Shown: positions 17,279-26,946, counted from the stretch's first letter. The stretch: DNA of 64,000 nucleotides from Streptomyces sp. NBC_00448 (GCF_036014115.1 NZ_CP107913.1:8177501-8241500), one strand, 5' to 3'. A program made the numbers and translations. Notes: generated by a model from the letters alone, not told the origin.

Positions 17279-17530
17279 TCAGTGTTGCCGCTCCAGGGTG
17301 AGGACGGCCTTGGCGATTGACGTCATGCGGTTGGGGCTGCACCGGGATCGGCGGAAGATCCGCCAGGACTTCAGGCGGGCGATGCCGCGTTCGACGGGTG
17401 CCCGTGCTGCGGCCAGGGCGCGGTTGAGGGTCTTCTCGGTGGGGGTGGGTTCCTGCAGGGGCCTGCGTTTGATGCCGGTGGTCAGCCAGGGGCCGGCGCC
17501 CTGGTAGGCGAGGTCGGCCAGGATGGGGAC
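17279..17530 (-). pseudogene. IS5-type transposase C-terminal fragment
   Basis: Leftward frame: VPILADLAYQGAGPWLTTGI, EPTPTEKTLNRALAAARAPV, ERGIARLKSWRIFRRSR, ending at a stop at 17279-17281. The E of ERGIARLKSW is the last residue of the DDE triad in these transposases. Its 5' end is cut exactly where the kinase relic begins on the other strand (near 17530), so the two truncations share one junction. Confidence 0.75.
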
Positions 17531-18836
17531 GCTTTGCCCGGTGGCCGTCCGGTCGCGCTGAAGGTGGTCCGCCCGGAGCTGGCCCGGGACGGGGAGTTCC
17601 GGCGCCGCTTCGCCCGTGAGGTGGCGGCGGCCCGCCAGGTCAACGGTGCCTTCACCGCCGGTGTCGTCGATGCCGACCCCGAGGGTTCCCCGGCCTGGCT
17701 GGCGACCGTCTACGTATCCGGGGTGCCGCTGGGGGAGGCGGTATCCCGGCACGGCCCCTGGGCGGCCGGGCCCGTGCTGGCGCTCGGCGCGGGACTAGCC
17801 GAGGCCCTGGAGGCGATTCACGCCGCCGGCGTCGTCCACCGCGATCTGAAGCCCTCCAACGTGCTGCTGGCTTCCGACGGCCCCGCGCGATCGACTTCGG
17901 GATCTCCACCGCGAGCGAGGCCAGCGCGCTGACCCACACCGGCATGACGATCGGCACCCCCGGTTTCATGTCTCCCGAACAGCTCACCGGCGCGTCCATC
18001 GGCCCCGCCAGCGACGTCTTCGCCCTCGGCGCGGTGCTGGCCTACACCGCCGCCGGCGTCGGCCCGTTCGGCACCGGCACTCCGCACGCTCTGCACTTCC
18101 GCGCGGTGTACGAACAGCCGGATCTCGACGCCCTGCCGCCCGGACTGCGCGAGATCGTGGCGGCCTGCCTGGCCAAGGAACCCCACCGGCGGCCGACCGG
18201 CTGCACCGCATGACCGCCCCGGCCGGCGCGGAGGCGGCCGAAGCTACGCTGTTGCTCACCGAGCCCGACTGGATGCCCGACGCGGTCAACCAGCTCGTCC
18301 TGGCGAGCACCGCCACCGCACTGCCCCGCGCGCCGAGCCAGACCCCGAGCCAGACCCCGAGCCCGGTCCTGCCCGCGGTCCCGACCCCGACCCCGCCGGA
18401 CCTTCCCGCTGTGCCACCGGGGCCGACTTCCGAGGCGGTGCACGCGCCTCCCGCACCTCCGGGGATACCCTCCTCGCCGACGCCATCCGCCGGCGCCGAC
18501 CCCGCGGCTGCGGGTCCGCGGATGGACGAGGCGCCCACCCGGACCGCGGACCACCTTGCCCCGGGCGGCGTCGGCCGTTCCGAACCGGCGCACGAACCGG
18601 CCGACTCCGCACCTCTGGTGCACTCGTATCCCGCCGGGACGCCACCCCCCATGACACGGCGCGGCGCACTGCTCGCCCTGGCGGGTACCGCTGTTGCCGC
18701 CGGAGCCGTCGTCGCGGTCTGGAAGACCTCCGACGGGGGTTCCGGTGCCGGCGGAAGGCATGGGGGCGGAGACCTGGTGCTGCTCGCCTACCCGGCTTCG
18801 TATGGCGCGCACCGGCGAGGTGGGAACATCCGGTGA
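17531..18836 (+). pseudogene. Ser/Thr protein kinase, 5'-truncated and frameshifted twice
   Basis: It begins inside the kinase domain at PVALKVVRPEL (the ATP-site Lys) and lacks the glycine loop. HRDLKPSNVLL (catalytic loop) is followed by a one-base loss near 17885, after which IDFGISTASEAS and GTPGFMSPEQ continue in another frame. A second shift near 18196 leads into a Pro-rich linker and a membrane helix (ALLALAGTAVAAGAVVAVW). The extracellular part ends after about 25 residues. Intact relatives run on for several hundred residues as a beta-propeller. Not functional as written. Confidence 0.78.
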
Positions 18837-18939
18837 ACGTCACTGCCGCCGCGGGTGGTTCGAGCAGCGGTTCCCCCAGGGCTTACCCGGGCGGTGTTTG
18901 TGAACCGCCGGCGCGGCAATCCGCGCCCGTCGGACACCA

Positions 18940-18977
18940 AGGTGCGGTGGTGCCCGTCGGACGGGGCACCACCGCAC
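18940..18977 (-). terminator. Strong hairpin after the hemerythrin gene
   Basis: Arms 18940-18954 and 18963-18977 are perfectly complementary over 15 bp with an 8-base loop. It sits 16 bp past the hemerythrin stop. No clear U-run, as is usual in high-GC actinomycetes. Confidence 0.65.
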
Positions 18978-18993
18978 CGGGTACGCCTCCGCC

Positions 18994-19563
18994 TCAGCGG
19001 CCGATGGCGTCCCTGGCCTTGTCCATCATCGCGGCGAACGGGCCGGTCAGTTTCAGCGCGGCGGGACTGCCAGCCGCCCCCGGATGGGGGTGGCTCGGGG
19101 CCAGGCGCTCCGCCCGGCGCAACCGGGTTCCCATGCTCTGCCGCTGGTCGACGGAGCACTCGGCCACGATGGCCGGGAACTCCTCCCGCTCCTCGTGGGC
19201 GGCGTGATCACCGACGGCCTGCTCGAACTCCGCGAGTGTCGCCTCGAATTCGGGGCTGGAGACATCCATCCCCTCGAGTTTCTTCAGGACCGCGCTCGCT
19301 TCCTTCTCTTCCGCGTTACGGGCATCGGCTTCTTGCTGTCCGGCCGTCTTCTTGGCGACCGGGCGGACGACGAGTTCCTCTGCTGCTTCGTGGATGGCCA
19401 GCAGGGCGCGCAGTTCGTCGAAGGCGTGCTTCCGCTCCTCCCCGCGCGCGGCGGTGACCTCGCCGAAGAGGCTGCGGATTCGCGTGTGCTGTTCGAGCAG
19501 CAGCGTCACGACATCGCCTTCGGGCAGCTGCACCGCCGTGCTGGTTCCGGTCGGATAGTTCAT
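18994..19563 (-). CDS. Hemerythrin HHE-domain protein
   Basis: 189 residues from ATG 19563, chosen over an upstream GTG because AAGGAG lies 8 bp before it on this strand. Metal-ligand motifs of the HHE domain are in order: LLEQHTRIRSLF, LLAIHEAAEE and GDHAAHEEREEF. The C-terminal 60 residues are a tail with Arg- and Pro-rich stretches. Family members bind a di-iron centre for oxygen or nitric-oxide sensing, or for iron-stress repair. Monocistronic, with its own hairpin terminator. Confidence 0.9.
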   Translation of the reverse strand: MNYPTGTSTAVQLPEGDVVTLLLEQHTRIRSLFGEVTAARGEERKHAFDELRALLAIHEAAEELVVRPVAKKTAGQQEADARNAEEKEASAVLKKLEGMDVSSPEFEATLAEFEQAVGDHAAHEEREEFPAIVAECSVDQRQSMGTRLRRAERLAPSHPHPGAAGSPAALKLTGPFAAMMDKARDAIGR

Positions 19564-19971
19564 CACAGGCTCCTTCGTCAGCTGGTGGCGATTGCGTCGC
19601 CGACTCGGCTGTCCACTCCGTGCGCGGGCAAACCACGCCGGGGCCAACCGGTCGAGGGCGGGAGTGCCGGCCGCGGAGGGGGCGGCCGCCGACCGCCGAC
19701 CTGCCCGGCACCACCAGCCCCCGGTGCTCGTCTACGTCGTTCTGGACGGCTGGTGCCGCCAGATGGTCGAGCACGGGGGAGGAAGGCGACTCCACTGCCG
19801 ACCGGCCGCTGAACGGCCTGCGCGACCTGAGCGGCCACGCCGGCGGGTGGGAGAGGACGACGCAGGTGCGCGTGCTCTCGAAGTGCGACGCTCCGACGAG
19901 GCTCGTACCGATGGTGGCTCTTCTGGCTTGCCGAGGTTGTCCCGCCGGGTGATCCGGGGAATCCGTCGCGC
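19564..19971. other. Divergent intergenic region
   Basis: 408 bp. The only signal is the ribosome site of the leftward hemerythrin gene near 19570. I see no gene in either direction; possible short frames carry no recognisable motif. Confidence 0.4.
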
Positions 19972-20409
19972 ATGACCAATGACGACGAATCAGGGGCCGC
20001 CGGACACAACCGGCGGTCGGCCGGGATGAGCGACTCCTTGGTGGAGGCGCTCGGTGTCCTCTCAGAAGCGCTGGAGACGGTGGAGCGGGCGCGCGGGAGG
20101 TTGTACGACTTCCACCAGCTCACCGGGGGCGCGGACCTTCGCCTCGGCGCGGCAGCGGAGAAACTGCGTGCGGCCGGCCACCCCGCCTACGCGGAGATGC
20201 TGGAAAGGGAACTGGTGGGCCGTAACGTCCTCCCGGGTTACTGGACCTTCCAGATGGTCGAGACCTACGACGAGGCGTACTACGAACCGTTCCGCCGCAT
20301 GGAGCAGGACATCCGGGCCGAGCTGGCGGACGGGCGGCGCCACATCCACGAGGCCGAGATGAAAGAGGCGCGCCGCACCCACGGGCATCCCGACCACACC
20401 GCCCGGTAG
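19972..20409 (+). CDS. Conserved hypothetical protein
   Basis: 145 residues (an alternative start at ATG 20026 would give 127). Largely helical and charged: LVEALGVLSEALETVERARG, then YAEMLERELVGRNVLPGYWT and QMVETYDEAYYEPFRRMEQD. The last 30 residues are basic and His-rich. I recall similar uncharacterised actinomycete proteins but no function. No signal peptide or membrane helix. Stands alone; the HAD gene begins 224 bp downstream. Confidence 0.65.
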   Translation: MTNDDESGAAGHNRRSAGMSDSLVEALGVLSEALETVERARGRLYDFHQLTGGADLRLGAAAEKLRAAGHPAYAEMLERELVGRNVLPGYWTFQMVETYDEAYYEPFRRMEQDIRAELADGRRHIHEAEMKEARRTHGHPDHTAR

Positions 20410-20633
20410 GCAGGACCGTCGGATGCTTCCTCGCGTCGGCCCGCAAACAGCAGGATGATGCCGCCCGAAGCGGACAGGAGAGTCGCGATGGCGAGCCGCC
20501 GCATCACGTCACTCCGGCGGATGCCCCTGCCGGGGGCCCAACGGATCGCGGACGGCAGGAAACCCTGAACCGGTCCTGGTCCGATCGGCCGGACCGGAGC
20601 TGCGCCGCCCCCACGACACCGAGAGGATGAAGC

Positions 20634-21338
20634 ATGACCGCACCCGAGACAGTCGGCGGCGACGCCGGCGGAGCCGTGCTGTTCGACGTGGACGGCACCT
20701 TGATGGACACCGTCTACCTCCACACCGTCGCGTGGTGGGAGGCACTGCGGCAGAAGGGTGCCCACGTGACGACCGCCCGCATCCACCGCTGCATCGGCAT
20801 GGGCAGCGACCACCTGCTGGACGCGCTGCTGGGGGAGGACCGCGACCGGGACGGCGGCGAGGCCCTCAGCGCAGCTCACGACACTCTTTACGCGCAGTAC
20901 TGGTCCCGGCTGGCGCCGTTGCCCGGAGCGCCCGATCTGCTGCGTGCCTGCGCCGCGCGCGGCTGGCGGGTGGTGCTCGCCTCCTCCGCCAAGGAGGAGG
21001 AAGCCCAGGTGATGATCCGTGCGCTCGACGTCGGGGACGTGATCGACGCGGTCACCACGGCCTCCGACGTGTCGTCCAGCAAGCCGGCCCCCGACCTCGT
21101 CCAGCAGGCGCTGGAGAAAGCCGGTGTTGCGGCCGGGCGAGCGGTCTTCGTCGGTGACGCGGCCTGGGACGGCAAAGCCGCACGCAAGGCCGGTGTGCGC
21201 TGTGTCGGCCTGCTCACCGGCGGCTGGACGCGCGAGGAACTGGGCGGGGCCGGGATGGAAGCGGTGTACGACTCGCCGCAAGAGCTGCTCGACCGGCTCG
21301 ACCACAGCGCCCTCGCCGCCCCGCCCAGCCGGGGATGA
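20634..21338 (+). CDS. HAD-superfamily hydrolase
   Basis: 234 residues. Motif I FDVDGTLMD carries both catalytic Asp residues. A helical cap domain follows (residues 30-95), then motif II at VLASSAKEEE, motif III Lys in SSKPAPDLV, and motif IV VGDAAWDGKAA. The cap type places it with phosphoglycolate-phosphatase / beta-phosphoglucomutase-like enzymes. The substrate is unknown. The stop overlaps a possible upstream start of the next gene (ATGA at 21335), so the two may form an operon. Confidence 0.88.
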   Translation: MTAPETVGGDAGGAVLFDVDGTLMDTVYLHTVAWWEALRQKGAHVTTARIHRCIGMGSDHLLDALLGEDRDRDGGEALSAAHDTLYAQYWSRLAPLPGAPDLLRACAARGWRVVLASSAKEEEAQVMIRALDVGDVIDAVTTASDVSSSKPAPDLVQQALEKAGVAAGRAVFVGDAAWDGKAARKAGVRCVGLLTGGWTREELGGAGMEAVYDSPQELLDRLDHSALAAPPSRG

Positions 21339-21367
21339 ACTCCTCGCCCGCAGCCGAAAGGATCGCG

Positions 21368-22333
21368 ATGACCCGCTACGGATACTTCCTCTCCTCCGAG
21401 GAGTTCACGCCGCATGAGCTGCTCGACCAGGCACGTATGGCGGAGGAGGCGGGCTTCGAGGGGCTTGCCATCTCCGACCACTTCCATCCGTGGAACGACG
21501 AGCAGGGGGAGAGCCCCTTCGTCTGGTCCATGATCGGCGCGCTGTCCCAGGTGACGTCCCTGCCGGTCACCACTTTGGTGACCTGCCCGACCGTGCGGAT
21601 GCACCCGGTGATCAACGCGCAGGCGGCCGCGACCGCGGCCGTGCTCACCGGGGGAGCGTTCCGGTTCGGGCTGGGCAGCGGCGAAGCGCTCAACGAACAC
21701 ATCCTGGGCGACGGCTGGCCCGACGCGGACGTGCGGCTGGACATGCTGGAAGAAGCGGTGGAGGTGATCAGGAAACTCTTCAGCGGCGACCGCGTCACCC
21801 ACCGCGGCACCCATTACACCGTGCAGAACGCCCGCCTCTACACGATCCCGGACCAGCCCGCGCCGCTGTACATCTCCGGGTTCGGTCCCCGCGCGGCGGA
21901 ACTGGCCGGGCGGATCGGCGACGGATTCGTGACGATGCAGCCGGACGCCGCGCTGGTCGAGCGCTTCCGGAAGTCGGGCGGAGAGGGCAAGCCGGTCGTG
22001 GGCGGTCTGAAGGTCTGTTGGGACACCGATCGCCGGCGCGCGGTGAGGACGGTGCACCGGCTCTGGCCCAACGAGCAGTTGCCCGGTGAGCTGCCGCAGA
22101 TCCTGCCGACCCCCGAGCACTTCGAGCAGGCGAGCACCCTGGTCACCGAGGGCATGATCGCCGACGCGGTGGTCTGCGGCGCCGATCCCGACGAGCACGT
22201 CGAAGCTGTGGCGGCCTACGCCCGGGCGGGCTTCGACGAGGTGTACGTCAACCAGATCGGTCCCGACCAGCGCCACTTCTTCGACTTCTACCAATCGACC
22301 GTCCTGCCCCGCCTCACCGCGGCGACCTCCTGA
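21368..22333 (+). CDS. LLM-class F420-dependent oxidoreductase
   Basis: 321 residues from ATG 21368, which follows GAAAGGA at good spacing. ATG 21335 would add 11 residues and overlap the HAD stop. A luciferase-like TIM barrel is shown by AISDHFHPWNDEQG, VTTLVTCPTVRMHPV, RFGLGSGEALNEHI and LYISGFGPRAAELAGRIGDG. This last is the F420-binding signature of the glucose-6-phosphate-dehydrogenase-like subgroup. Function probably redox conversion of an unknown substrate with F420 in the cytoplasm. Confidence 0.87.
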   Translation: MTRYGYFLSSEEFTPHELLDQARMAEEAGFEGLAISDHFHPWNDEQGESPFVWSMIGALSQVTSLPVTTLVTCPTVRMHPVINAQAAATAAVLTGGAFRFGLGSGEALNEHILGDGWPDADVRLDMLEEAVEVIRKLFSGDRVTHRGTHYTVQNARLYTIPDQPAPLYISGFGPRAAELAGRIGDGFVTMQPDAALVERFRKSGGEGKPVVGGLKVCWDTDRRRAVRTVHRLWPNEQLPGELPQILPTPEHFEQASTLVTEGMIADAVVCGADPDEHVEAVAAYARAGFDEVYVNQIGPDQRHFFDFYQSTVLPRLTAATS

Positions 22334-22486
22334 GCCCGATGCGTCCGCCGCCCGCCTACGGCGCGGACCCGAAGGCGGCGTCGAACGCGCCAACGCCGGT
22401 CCGCGGCCGCTTGTTTCGAGGGGCGGGGCACGGCGTCACCGTGGGGCGGGGACCTTCGAAAAGCATCGCGAGGAGATGAGGCTGGG

Positions 22487-22786
22487 ATGAGTGGAGCGAA
22501 CGCCGCAACCGACTGGGACGTGTCCGGCAGGGAGTCGGGAACGCAGGGCAGGGAACCCGCGCCGCCGACCCCCACGCCGACGCCGGGGCCAGGGCCGGAG
22601 CCCCAGCCCGGACCGCTGCCAGGCCCGGTCCGCCCGCCGGGCGGCCCGGACCCGGTTCCGCCCGCCCCGCCGGTTCCGCCGGGGCCCCTGCCCGATCCTC
22701 CGCCGCCGCCCGCACCGGGCCCCGATCCGCATCCGGCACCCGGCCCGCTGCCGGAGCCGTCACCGGCGCCGCAACCCGGCACCTGA
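22487..22786 (+). CDS. Proline-rich low-complexity protein
   Basis: 99 residues, preceded by GGAG about 10 bases upstream. After 25 ordinary residues the rest is Pro/Gly/Glu repeats (PTPTPTPGPGPEPQPGPLPG and similar), with 'PPGGPDPVPP'-type spacing. No signal peptide or anchor. Such sequences may be real linkers or surface proteins, but GC-rich DNA readily yields Pro-rich frames by chance; coding status is uncertain. Confidence 0.4.
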   Translation: MSGANAATDWDVSGRESGTQGREPAPPTPTPTPGPGPEPQPGPLPGPVRPPGGPDPVPPAPPVPPGPLPDPPPPPAPGPDPHPAPGPLPEPSPAPQPGT

Positions 22787-23526
22787 CGACGCGGCGCCCC
22801 ATCGAGGAGCACTTGGCAGGCCCCGATCCGTGACAGGACGCGGCCTGGAAACGTGGCCGCCCGCCCGCCGCGGCTCGGCTCGGCGAAGGCTCGACCCCCT
22901 CCAGGGATGACCCGTGGCAGATCAGGTCACCATTGATACCGGGGGCACTCGCGGCGGCCGTGTCCGGTGGGGCGCTGGTCAGGAGGTAAGGGCTGACGGG
23001 CCCGTGGGGCAAGCCGTTGTGCGCCGCCGTATAGGCGTCCGTGATCGTGTGGTCGGAGTCCTGGTCGGCGCCTACTTCGGATCTTGCGGGGCGGATGCGA
23101 AGAGGTTGAGGCCCAGCGCGCCGGAGTCCGAATACGGCGTGCCCGAGGTGGCTGGTATCGGGCCTGATCTGTCGGGCGGCCCCATCCCGCTGGCCACTGT
23201 GACTGTTGTTGGTGGGTCGTGGGGAGGGGCCGGCTCTTCCTGCACCCCGCCCGCAGACGGTCAAGAGTCGGACCGACAGCGGCGGACGCACGACGATCGC
23301 GGCCTGAGGAGCCGCCCGCCGAGCGAAGCCATGACGGCACGGTCGTGATCGTGGGTGGGAAGACGTGCCGCCCGATCGGGTGGGTCAATGCGGTGTTGGC
23401 GCGGGTGTCTCGGCCTTTGGGGAGTAGGCGGATAGGTTGAGCGAGACCGGCCGCTGAAGGCGGTGCCTGCGGGGCCGAATCTCCAAACTTCGCAATCCTG
23501 TAGCACCAGGGAGTGAAAGCACCGGC
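22787..23526. other. 740-bp gap without recognisable gene
   Basis: Frames exist on both strands (for example 22914-23348) but show no motif and poor codon bias. GC is lower than the neighbours at 23000-23520, and TTG/GTT words are more frequent, suggesting a different origin or decayed sequence. No palindrome of note. Confidence 0.45.
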
Positions 23527-23964
23527 ATGGACGTTCTGTTCATCACGAGCGTGGCAGTGGTCGTGGCCGACCCGCCGCTGAGTCGCAAGCTGTTCATCGA
23601 GACTCTTGGCCTGCCCCTGGAGGGGGAAGACAACGTCTACTACTCCAGCGGGAGCGTCCCCGGGAGCAAGCACTTCGGTCTGTGGCCCCTCTCACAGGCA
23701 GCCGAGGCATGTTTCGGCACGGCCCAGTGGCCCACCGATCGGGTGGCCCCGCAGGCATCGATCGAGTTTGAGGTGGCAAACGCGGAAGCCGTCACAGCCG
23801 CCGGTGCCGAGCTTCAGCGCGCGGGCTTCGAGCTGGTGCACCAGGCCCGCACCGAGCCATGGGGCCAGACGGTGGCCAGACTTCTCACGGCGGACGGCTT
23901 AATCGTCGGGATCTCCTACGCCCCTTCCTTGCACGACTTGCAGGACGATCAGCGTCCCGGGTGA
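23527..23964 (+). CDS. VOC-family glyoxalase-like protein with a TTA codon
   Basis: 145 residues. VOC pattern: AVVVADPPLSRKLFIETLGLP, then the middle strand SIEFEVANAEAV and the closing TVARLLTADGLIVGISY. The final acidic ligand strand is weak (LIVGISY), so metal binding is doubtful. Codon 125 (23899-23901) is TTA, the leucine codon read by the bldA tRNA in Streptomyces, which would make translation growth-phase dependent (established for such genes, inferred here). Neighbours are non-coding or mobile relics. Confidence 0.75.
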   Translation: MDVLFITSVAVVVADPPLSRKLFIETLGLPLEGEDNVYYSSGSVPGSKHFGLWPLSQAAEACFGTAQWPTDRVAPQASIEFEVANAEAVTAAGAELQRAGFELVHQARTEPWGQTVARLLTADGLIVGISYAPSLHDLQDDQRPG

Positions 23965-24044
23965 GCCTGGCCGGAGACCGGTGAAGGCGACGTCGGGGGA
24001 GCAGGGGGTGGGGAGGGGGGAGAGTGGCGCGGCTGGCGGGCGAC

Positions 24045-24420
24045 CCCGACCGCACTGTCTTTGGTCAGCGCGGTGACGATCAGCTTGCCGGCGTGGAAGC
24101 GGGCTCAAAGGCTCTCATCGACGTACTGGTGCGGGACCGAGTAGCGGACCGATTCGACAAGATCGTGGAGTCCTCGTCGGCCCGGCGGATCTCGCCGAAC
24201 GCGGTCGTGAGTGGCGGCTCGGGCACCGAATGCAGCCCGACCGTTCCTCGGCCAGCAACTCGGCCGAGATACGGTGGTTCCGGCCGTCTACGCAACTCGG
24301 CCATGAAGCCCTCGCAGGCCTCTTGGAGTTCCGTGAAGTCGCCGTGGTCGGGGAGGCGGTCGACCGCGGTGCGGGCCGGGTACCGCATCGCGATCCGAAC
24401 CATCGTTGCGGTCGCCGCCC
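24045..24420 (-). pseudogene. IS21-type transposase (IstA) relic
   Basis: Leftward pieces in different frames: ELQEACEGFMAEL, ISAELLAEERSG, SVPEPPLTTAFGEIRRADED, then SVRYSVPHQYVDESL, a stop, and ARFHAGKLIVTAL. Together they match the C-terminal half of IS21-family transposases. At least two frameshifts and one stop codon. IstB is not seen. Confidence 0.65.
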
Positions 24421-24664
24421 TCCGGAACGGCGGGAACCGTCGTACGACCTTGCCGTAGAGGATCAGTACGAACCGTGGCGCGTGTGGCTGGACGACCAGT
24501 TCGCACTGCTGCTGTCCCGGAAGGCCGATGAGCGGCGCGCGGCTCGTCGGGGCGGTCGGCGCCTCATGGGGACCTCGAACCGCCCTGCTCGTCGGCGGCC
24601 TTGCCGCGGCGGCGTCCGGAGCCGACGCGCCGTTCTCGATCACGAGCCGACTCGACTCGGGCGA

Positions 24665-25007
24665 GTGATCTGCCCCCTGGTCCAGGCGCCGACGTACCGG
24701 ACCGCGCGTCACTGCGAGGTGGCCGTCGTCGACACCAGGACGACCGCCGACGAGGACCGGTCGGCGGTCGTCCTGGTCAACCGCGATCCGGCGGAGGCCG
24801 CGCAGGTCGATGTCGACGTGCGCGACCTCGGCTCGTCGCGCATCGTCGAGGCGGTCACGCTCACCGACTCCGACGTGTACGCGAAGAACACGTTGTACGA
24901 GCAGTTCCGGGTGTCCCCGTCCGCGAACACCAGCGCGACGCTCGGCGGCGGCGTGCTCACCATCGAGCTGCCCACGGCTGTCGTGGACAGCCATCAGCCT
25001 CAGTTGA
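24665..25007 (+). pseudogene. GH51 alpha-L-arabinofuranosidase C-terminal relic
   Basis: Frame starts VICPLVQAPTY and continues with CEVAVVDTRTTADEDRSA, VVLVNRDPAEAAQVDVDV, IVEAVTLTDSDVYAKN and SATLGGGVLTIELP. This is the beta-sandwich end of GH51 enzymes (the AF_C domain). Near 24977 the frame shifts, and the proper ending LSWTAISLS-stop is in another frame. The catalytic barrel is absent. The upstream 170 bp (24490-24660) holds no recognisable coding sequence. Confidence 0.7.
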
Positions 25008-25075
25008 GAGCCGGCTGCGGTAGCCGGGGCGCCGTTCTGCGGGTTCGGCTCGGAGGGCCCGGCGGATGTTGGTCC

Positions 25076-25497
25076 GCCGGGCCCTGGTCGGGTTGGGTCA
25101 GCTGAGGTTCCACTGCTGGTTGGTCTGGCCGTTGCAGGTCCACAGTTCGGCGAGGGCGCCGTTGGTGGTGGAGGCGCCGGTGACGTCGAGGCAGAGTCCG
25201 GATTGGGTGCCGGTGATCGTGCCGTTGGAGTTGAGTGTCCACTGCTGGTTGGCGCCGCCGTTGCAGGGCCAGGTCTCGACCTTGGTGCCGTTGGTGGTCT
25301 GGTTGTCGTAGGCGTCCAGGCACATCTGGGCGCCTCCGGTGGTCACCGTGAGCTGGTTGGCGGAGGTGTGGGTCCAGCTCTGGTTGGCCTGGCCGCTGCA
25401 GTCCCAGATCTGCACCTGGGTCCCCGCTGTTGTCGAGGAGTTCGGCACGTCCAGGCACTTGCCCGCACCCACCGCGTGCAACGCACCCGTAGCACCG
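25076..25497. repeat. Left arm of a 422-bp perfect inverted repeat (CBM13 module)
   Basis: Base for base this is the reverse complement of 28793-29214 in my line-by-line comparison. It covers the whole CBM13 coding part of the xylanase plus 22 bp beyond its stop. The bases just outside both ends differ. Confidence 0.9.
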
Positions 25498-26582
25498 CTG
25501 CCGCCGCCGGACGAGGATCCGCCCAGTGCCGTCACCGTGGAGTCGTAGGCCGGTTTCGGCTGGAAGTTGCGGTCGTACATGGTCGCGGCGCCCCAGCCGG
25601 GGAAGGTGCCGTCGATCCAGGAGTTGGCGTCGTCCACGCCCCACTGCGATATGCCGACGCAGCGCGAGACCGCGAGGCAGTCCTTGGCGACGTTGCTGTA
25701 GTCGGCGGCCTGCTGTTGGAGGTTTGCGGTGGAGGCCGGCAACTGGATGCGGTCGTCGAGTTCGGTCACGGCGACGTCCAGGCCGAGGCTTGCGAAGCGT
25801 TGCATGTTGGCCTGGAAGTCGGAGGGCACCTGCCCGACGATGAAGTGGCTTTCGAAGCCGATGCCGCCCAGGGGCACTCCTTGGGCGAGCAGGCTCTTGG
25901 CCAGGTTGTACATGGCGTTGCTCTTGGCGTTCTCTCCTTCGATGCCGTAGTCGTTGATGTAGAGCCGGGCGTTCGGGTCTGCCGCGTGGGCGGTGCGCAG
26001 GGCCTCGGCGAAGTAGTTCGAGCCCATGGCCTGGTAGAAGACGTCGTTGACGAAGGAACCGTCGCCGTTGAAGGGCTCGTTGACCACGTCCCAGGCGTAG
26101 ATCTGCCCCTTGTAGTGGTTGACCTCGGTGGTGATGTGGGCGTCCATGGCACTCTGCACCTGGTTGGTCGGCAGACTGCTGACCCAGGAGGGCAGCTGTG
26201 ACTGCCACACCAGGTTGTGGCCTCGGACTCGCATGCCGTGGGACTTGGCGTACGAGGCGATCTGGTCGCCGGGTCCGAAGTTGTACTGGCCGTTGCCCGG
26301 TTCCGTGGTGTCCCACTTCATCTCGTTGCCAGGGGTGAGGGCGTCGAACTGGGCGTTCGCGATGGCGGTCTCGTTCCCGTTGGCCAGGTCCGAGGTCGTC
26401 AGAGCGGTGCCGTAGTAGCGACCTTGGGCCTCGGCGAGGGTGTGCAGTGACGTGGCCGCCTGTGCTGAGCCCGCGGTGCCCAGTGCGAGGACGGGTGTAC
26501 CTGCTGCGACGACGGCCAGGCCCGTGGCGAGGATCCCGAGCCGGGGACGCCGTAAACGGAGCAGGCGAGATTTCAGGGTCAT
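25098..26582 (-). CDS. Secreted GH10 endo-1,4-beta-xylanase with CBM13
   Basis: 494 residues from ATG 26582 (GGAGG 7 bp before). A long signal peptide ends at GSAQAAT near residue 43. The GH10 barrel covers about 44-345: GNEMKWDTTEP, HNLVWQSQLPSW, acid/base Glu169 in WDVVNEPF and nucleophile Glu274 in AVTELDD. A Ser/Gly linker leads to a ricin-B CBM13 at about 365-494 with three subdomains (GKCLDVPN, QMCLDAYD, GLCLDVTG, each ending QxW). It cuts xylan backbones outside the cell; arabinoxylan would link it to the arabinose genes. Divergent from the GH54 gene. The 3' part is identical to that gene's. Confidence 0.93.
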   Translation of the reverse strand: MTLKSRLLRLRRPRLGILATGLAVVAAGTPVLALGTAGSAQAATSLHTLAEAQGRYYGTALTTSDLANGNETAIANAQFDALTPGNEMKWDTTEPGNGQYNFGPGDQIASYAKSHGMRVRGHNLVWQSQLPSWVSSLPTNQVQSAMDAHITTEVNHYKGQIYAWDVVNEPFNGDGSFVNDVFYQAMGSNYFAEALRTAHAADPNARLYINDYGIEGENAKSNAMYNLAKSLLAQGVPLGGIGFESHFIVGQVPSDFQANMQRFASLGLDVAVTELDDRIQLPASTANLQQQAADYSNVAKDCLAVSRCVGISQWGVDDANSWIDGTFPGWGAATMYDRNFQPKPAYDSTVTALGGSSSGGGSGATGALHAVGAGKCLDVPNSSTTAGTQVQIWDCSGQANQSWTHTSANQLTVTTGGAQMCLDAYDNQTTNGTKVETWPCNGGANQQWTLNSNGTITGTQSGLCLDVTGASTTNGALAELWTCNGQTNQQWNLS

Positions 26583-26946
26583 GTGACCTCCAGCAGTGAA
26601 ATGACAGCGACTACCTGCGAGGTACGCGCAACCGCTAGGAGGGGCGATCTCATGCGCGCGGAGTGGAGGAGCGACGAACATCCCCGACGGGCATGTTCCG
26701 CCCTCGCACGAATGACCCGATCCGGCAATCGGGAGGGGCCGACAAGGGCCGCGACGAGTCAGGTAAACAGAAAGCGTCGGTGGCGTCAATGACATGGACC
26801 GCAATCACGCCATGGGACAGGCGACCGGCTCGACCGCAACGCGCTTCCGTGTGAAAAGGGTTGACAGTGGGTTCCGGCGAGGTGGATGCTCCCGCCGTCG
26901 GATTCGAGGCAGCTCGCTTCCGCAGACCGGCATCTGCGGCAGATTT

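Noticed and set aside
22914-23348. Possible 144-residue gene
   Set aside because: No motif, no ribosome site, and amino acid usage like antisense or noncoding DNA.
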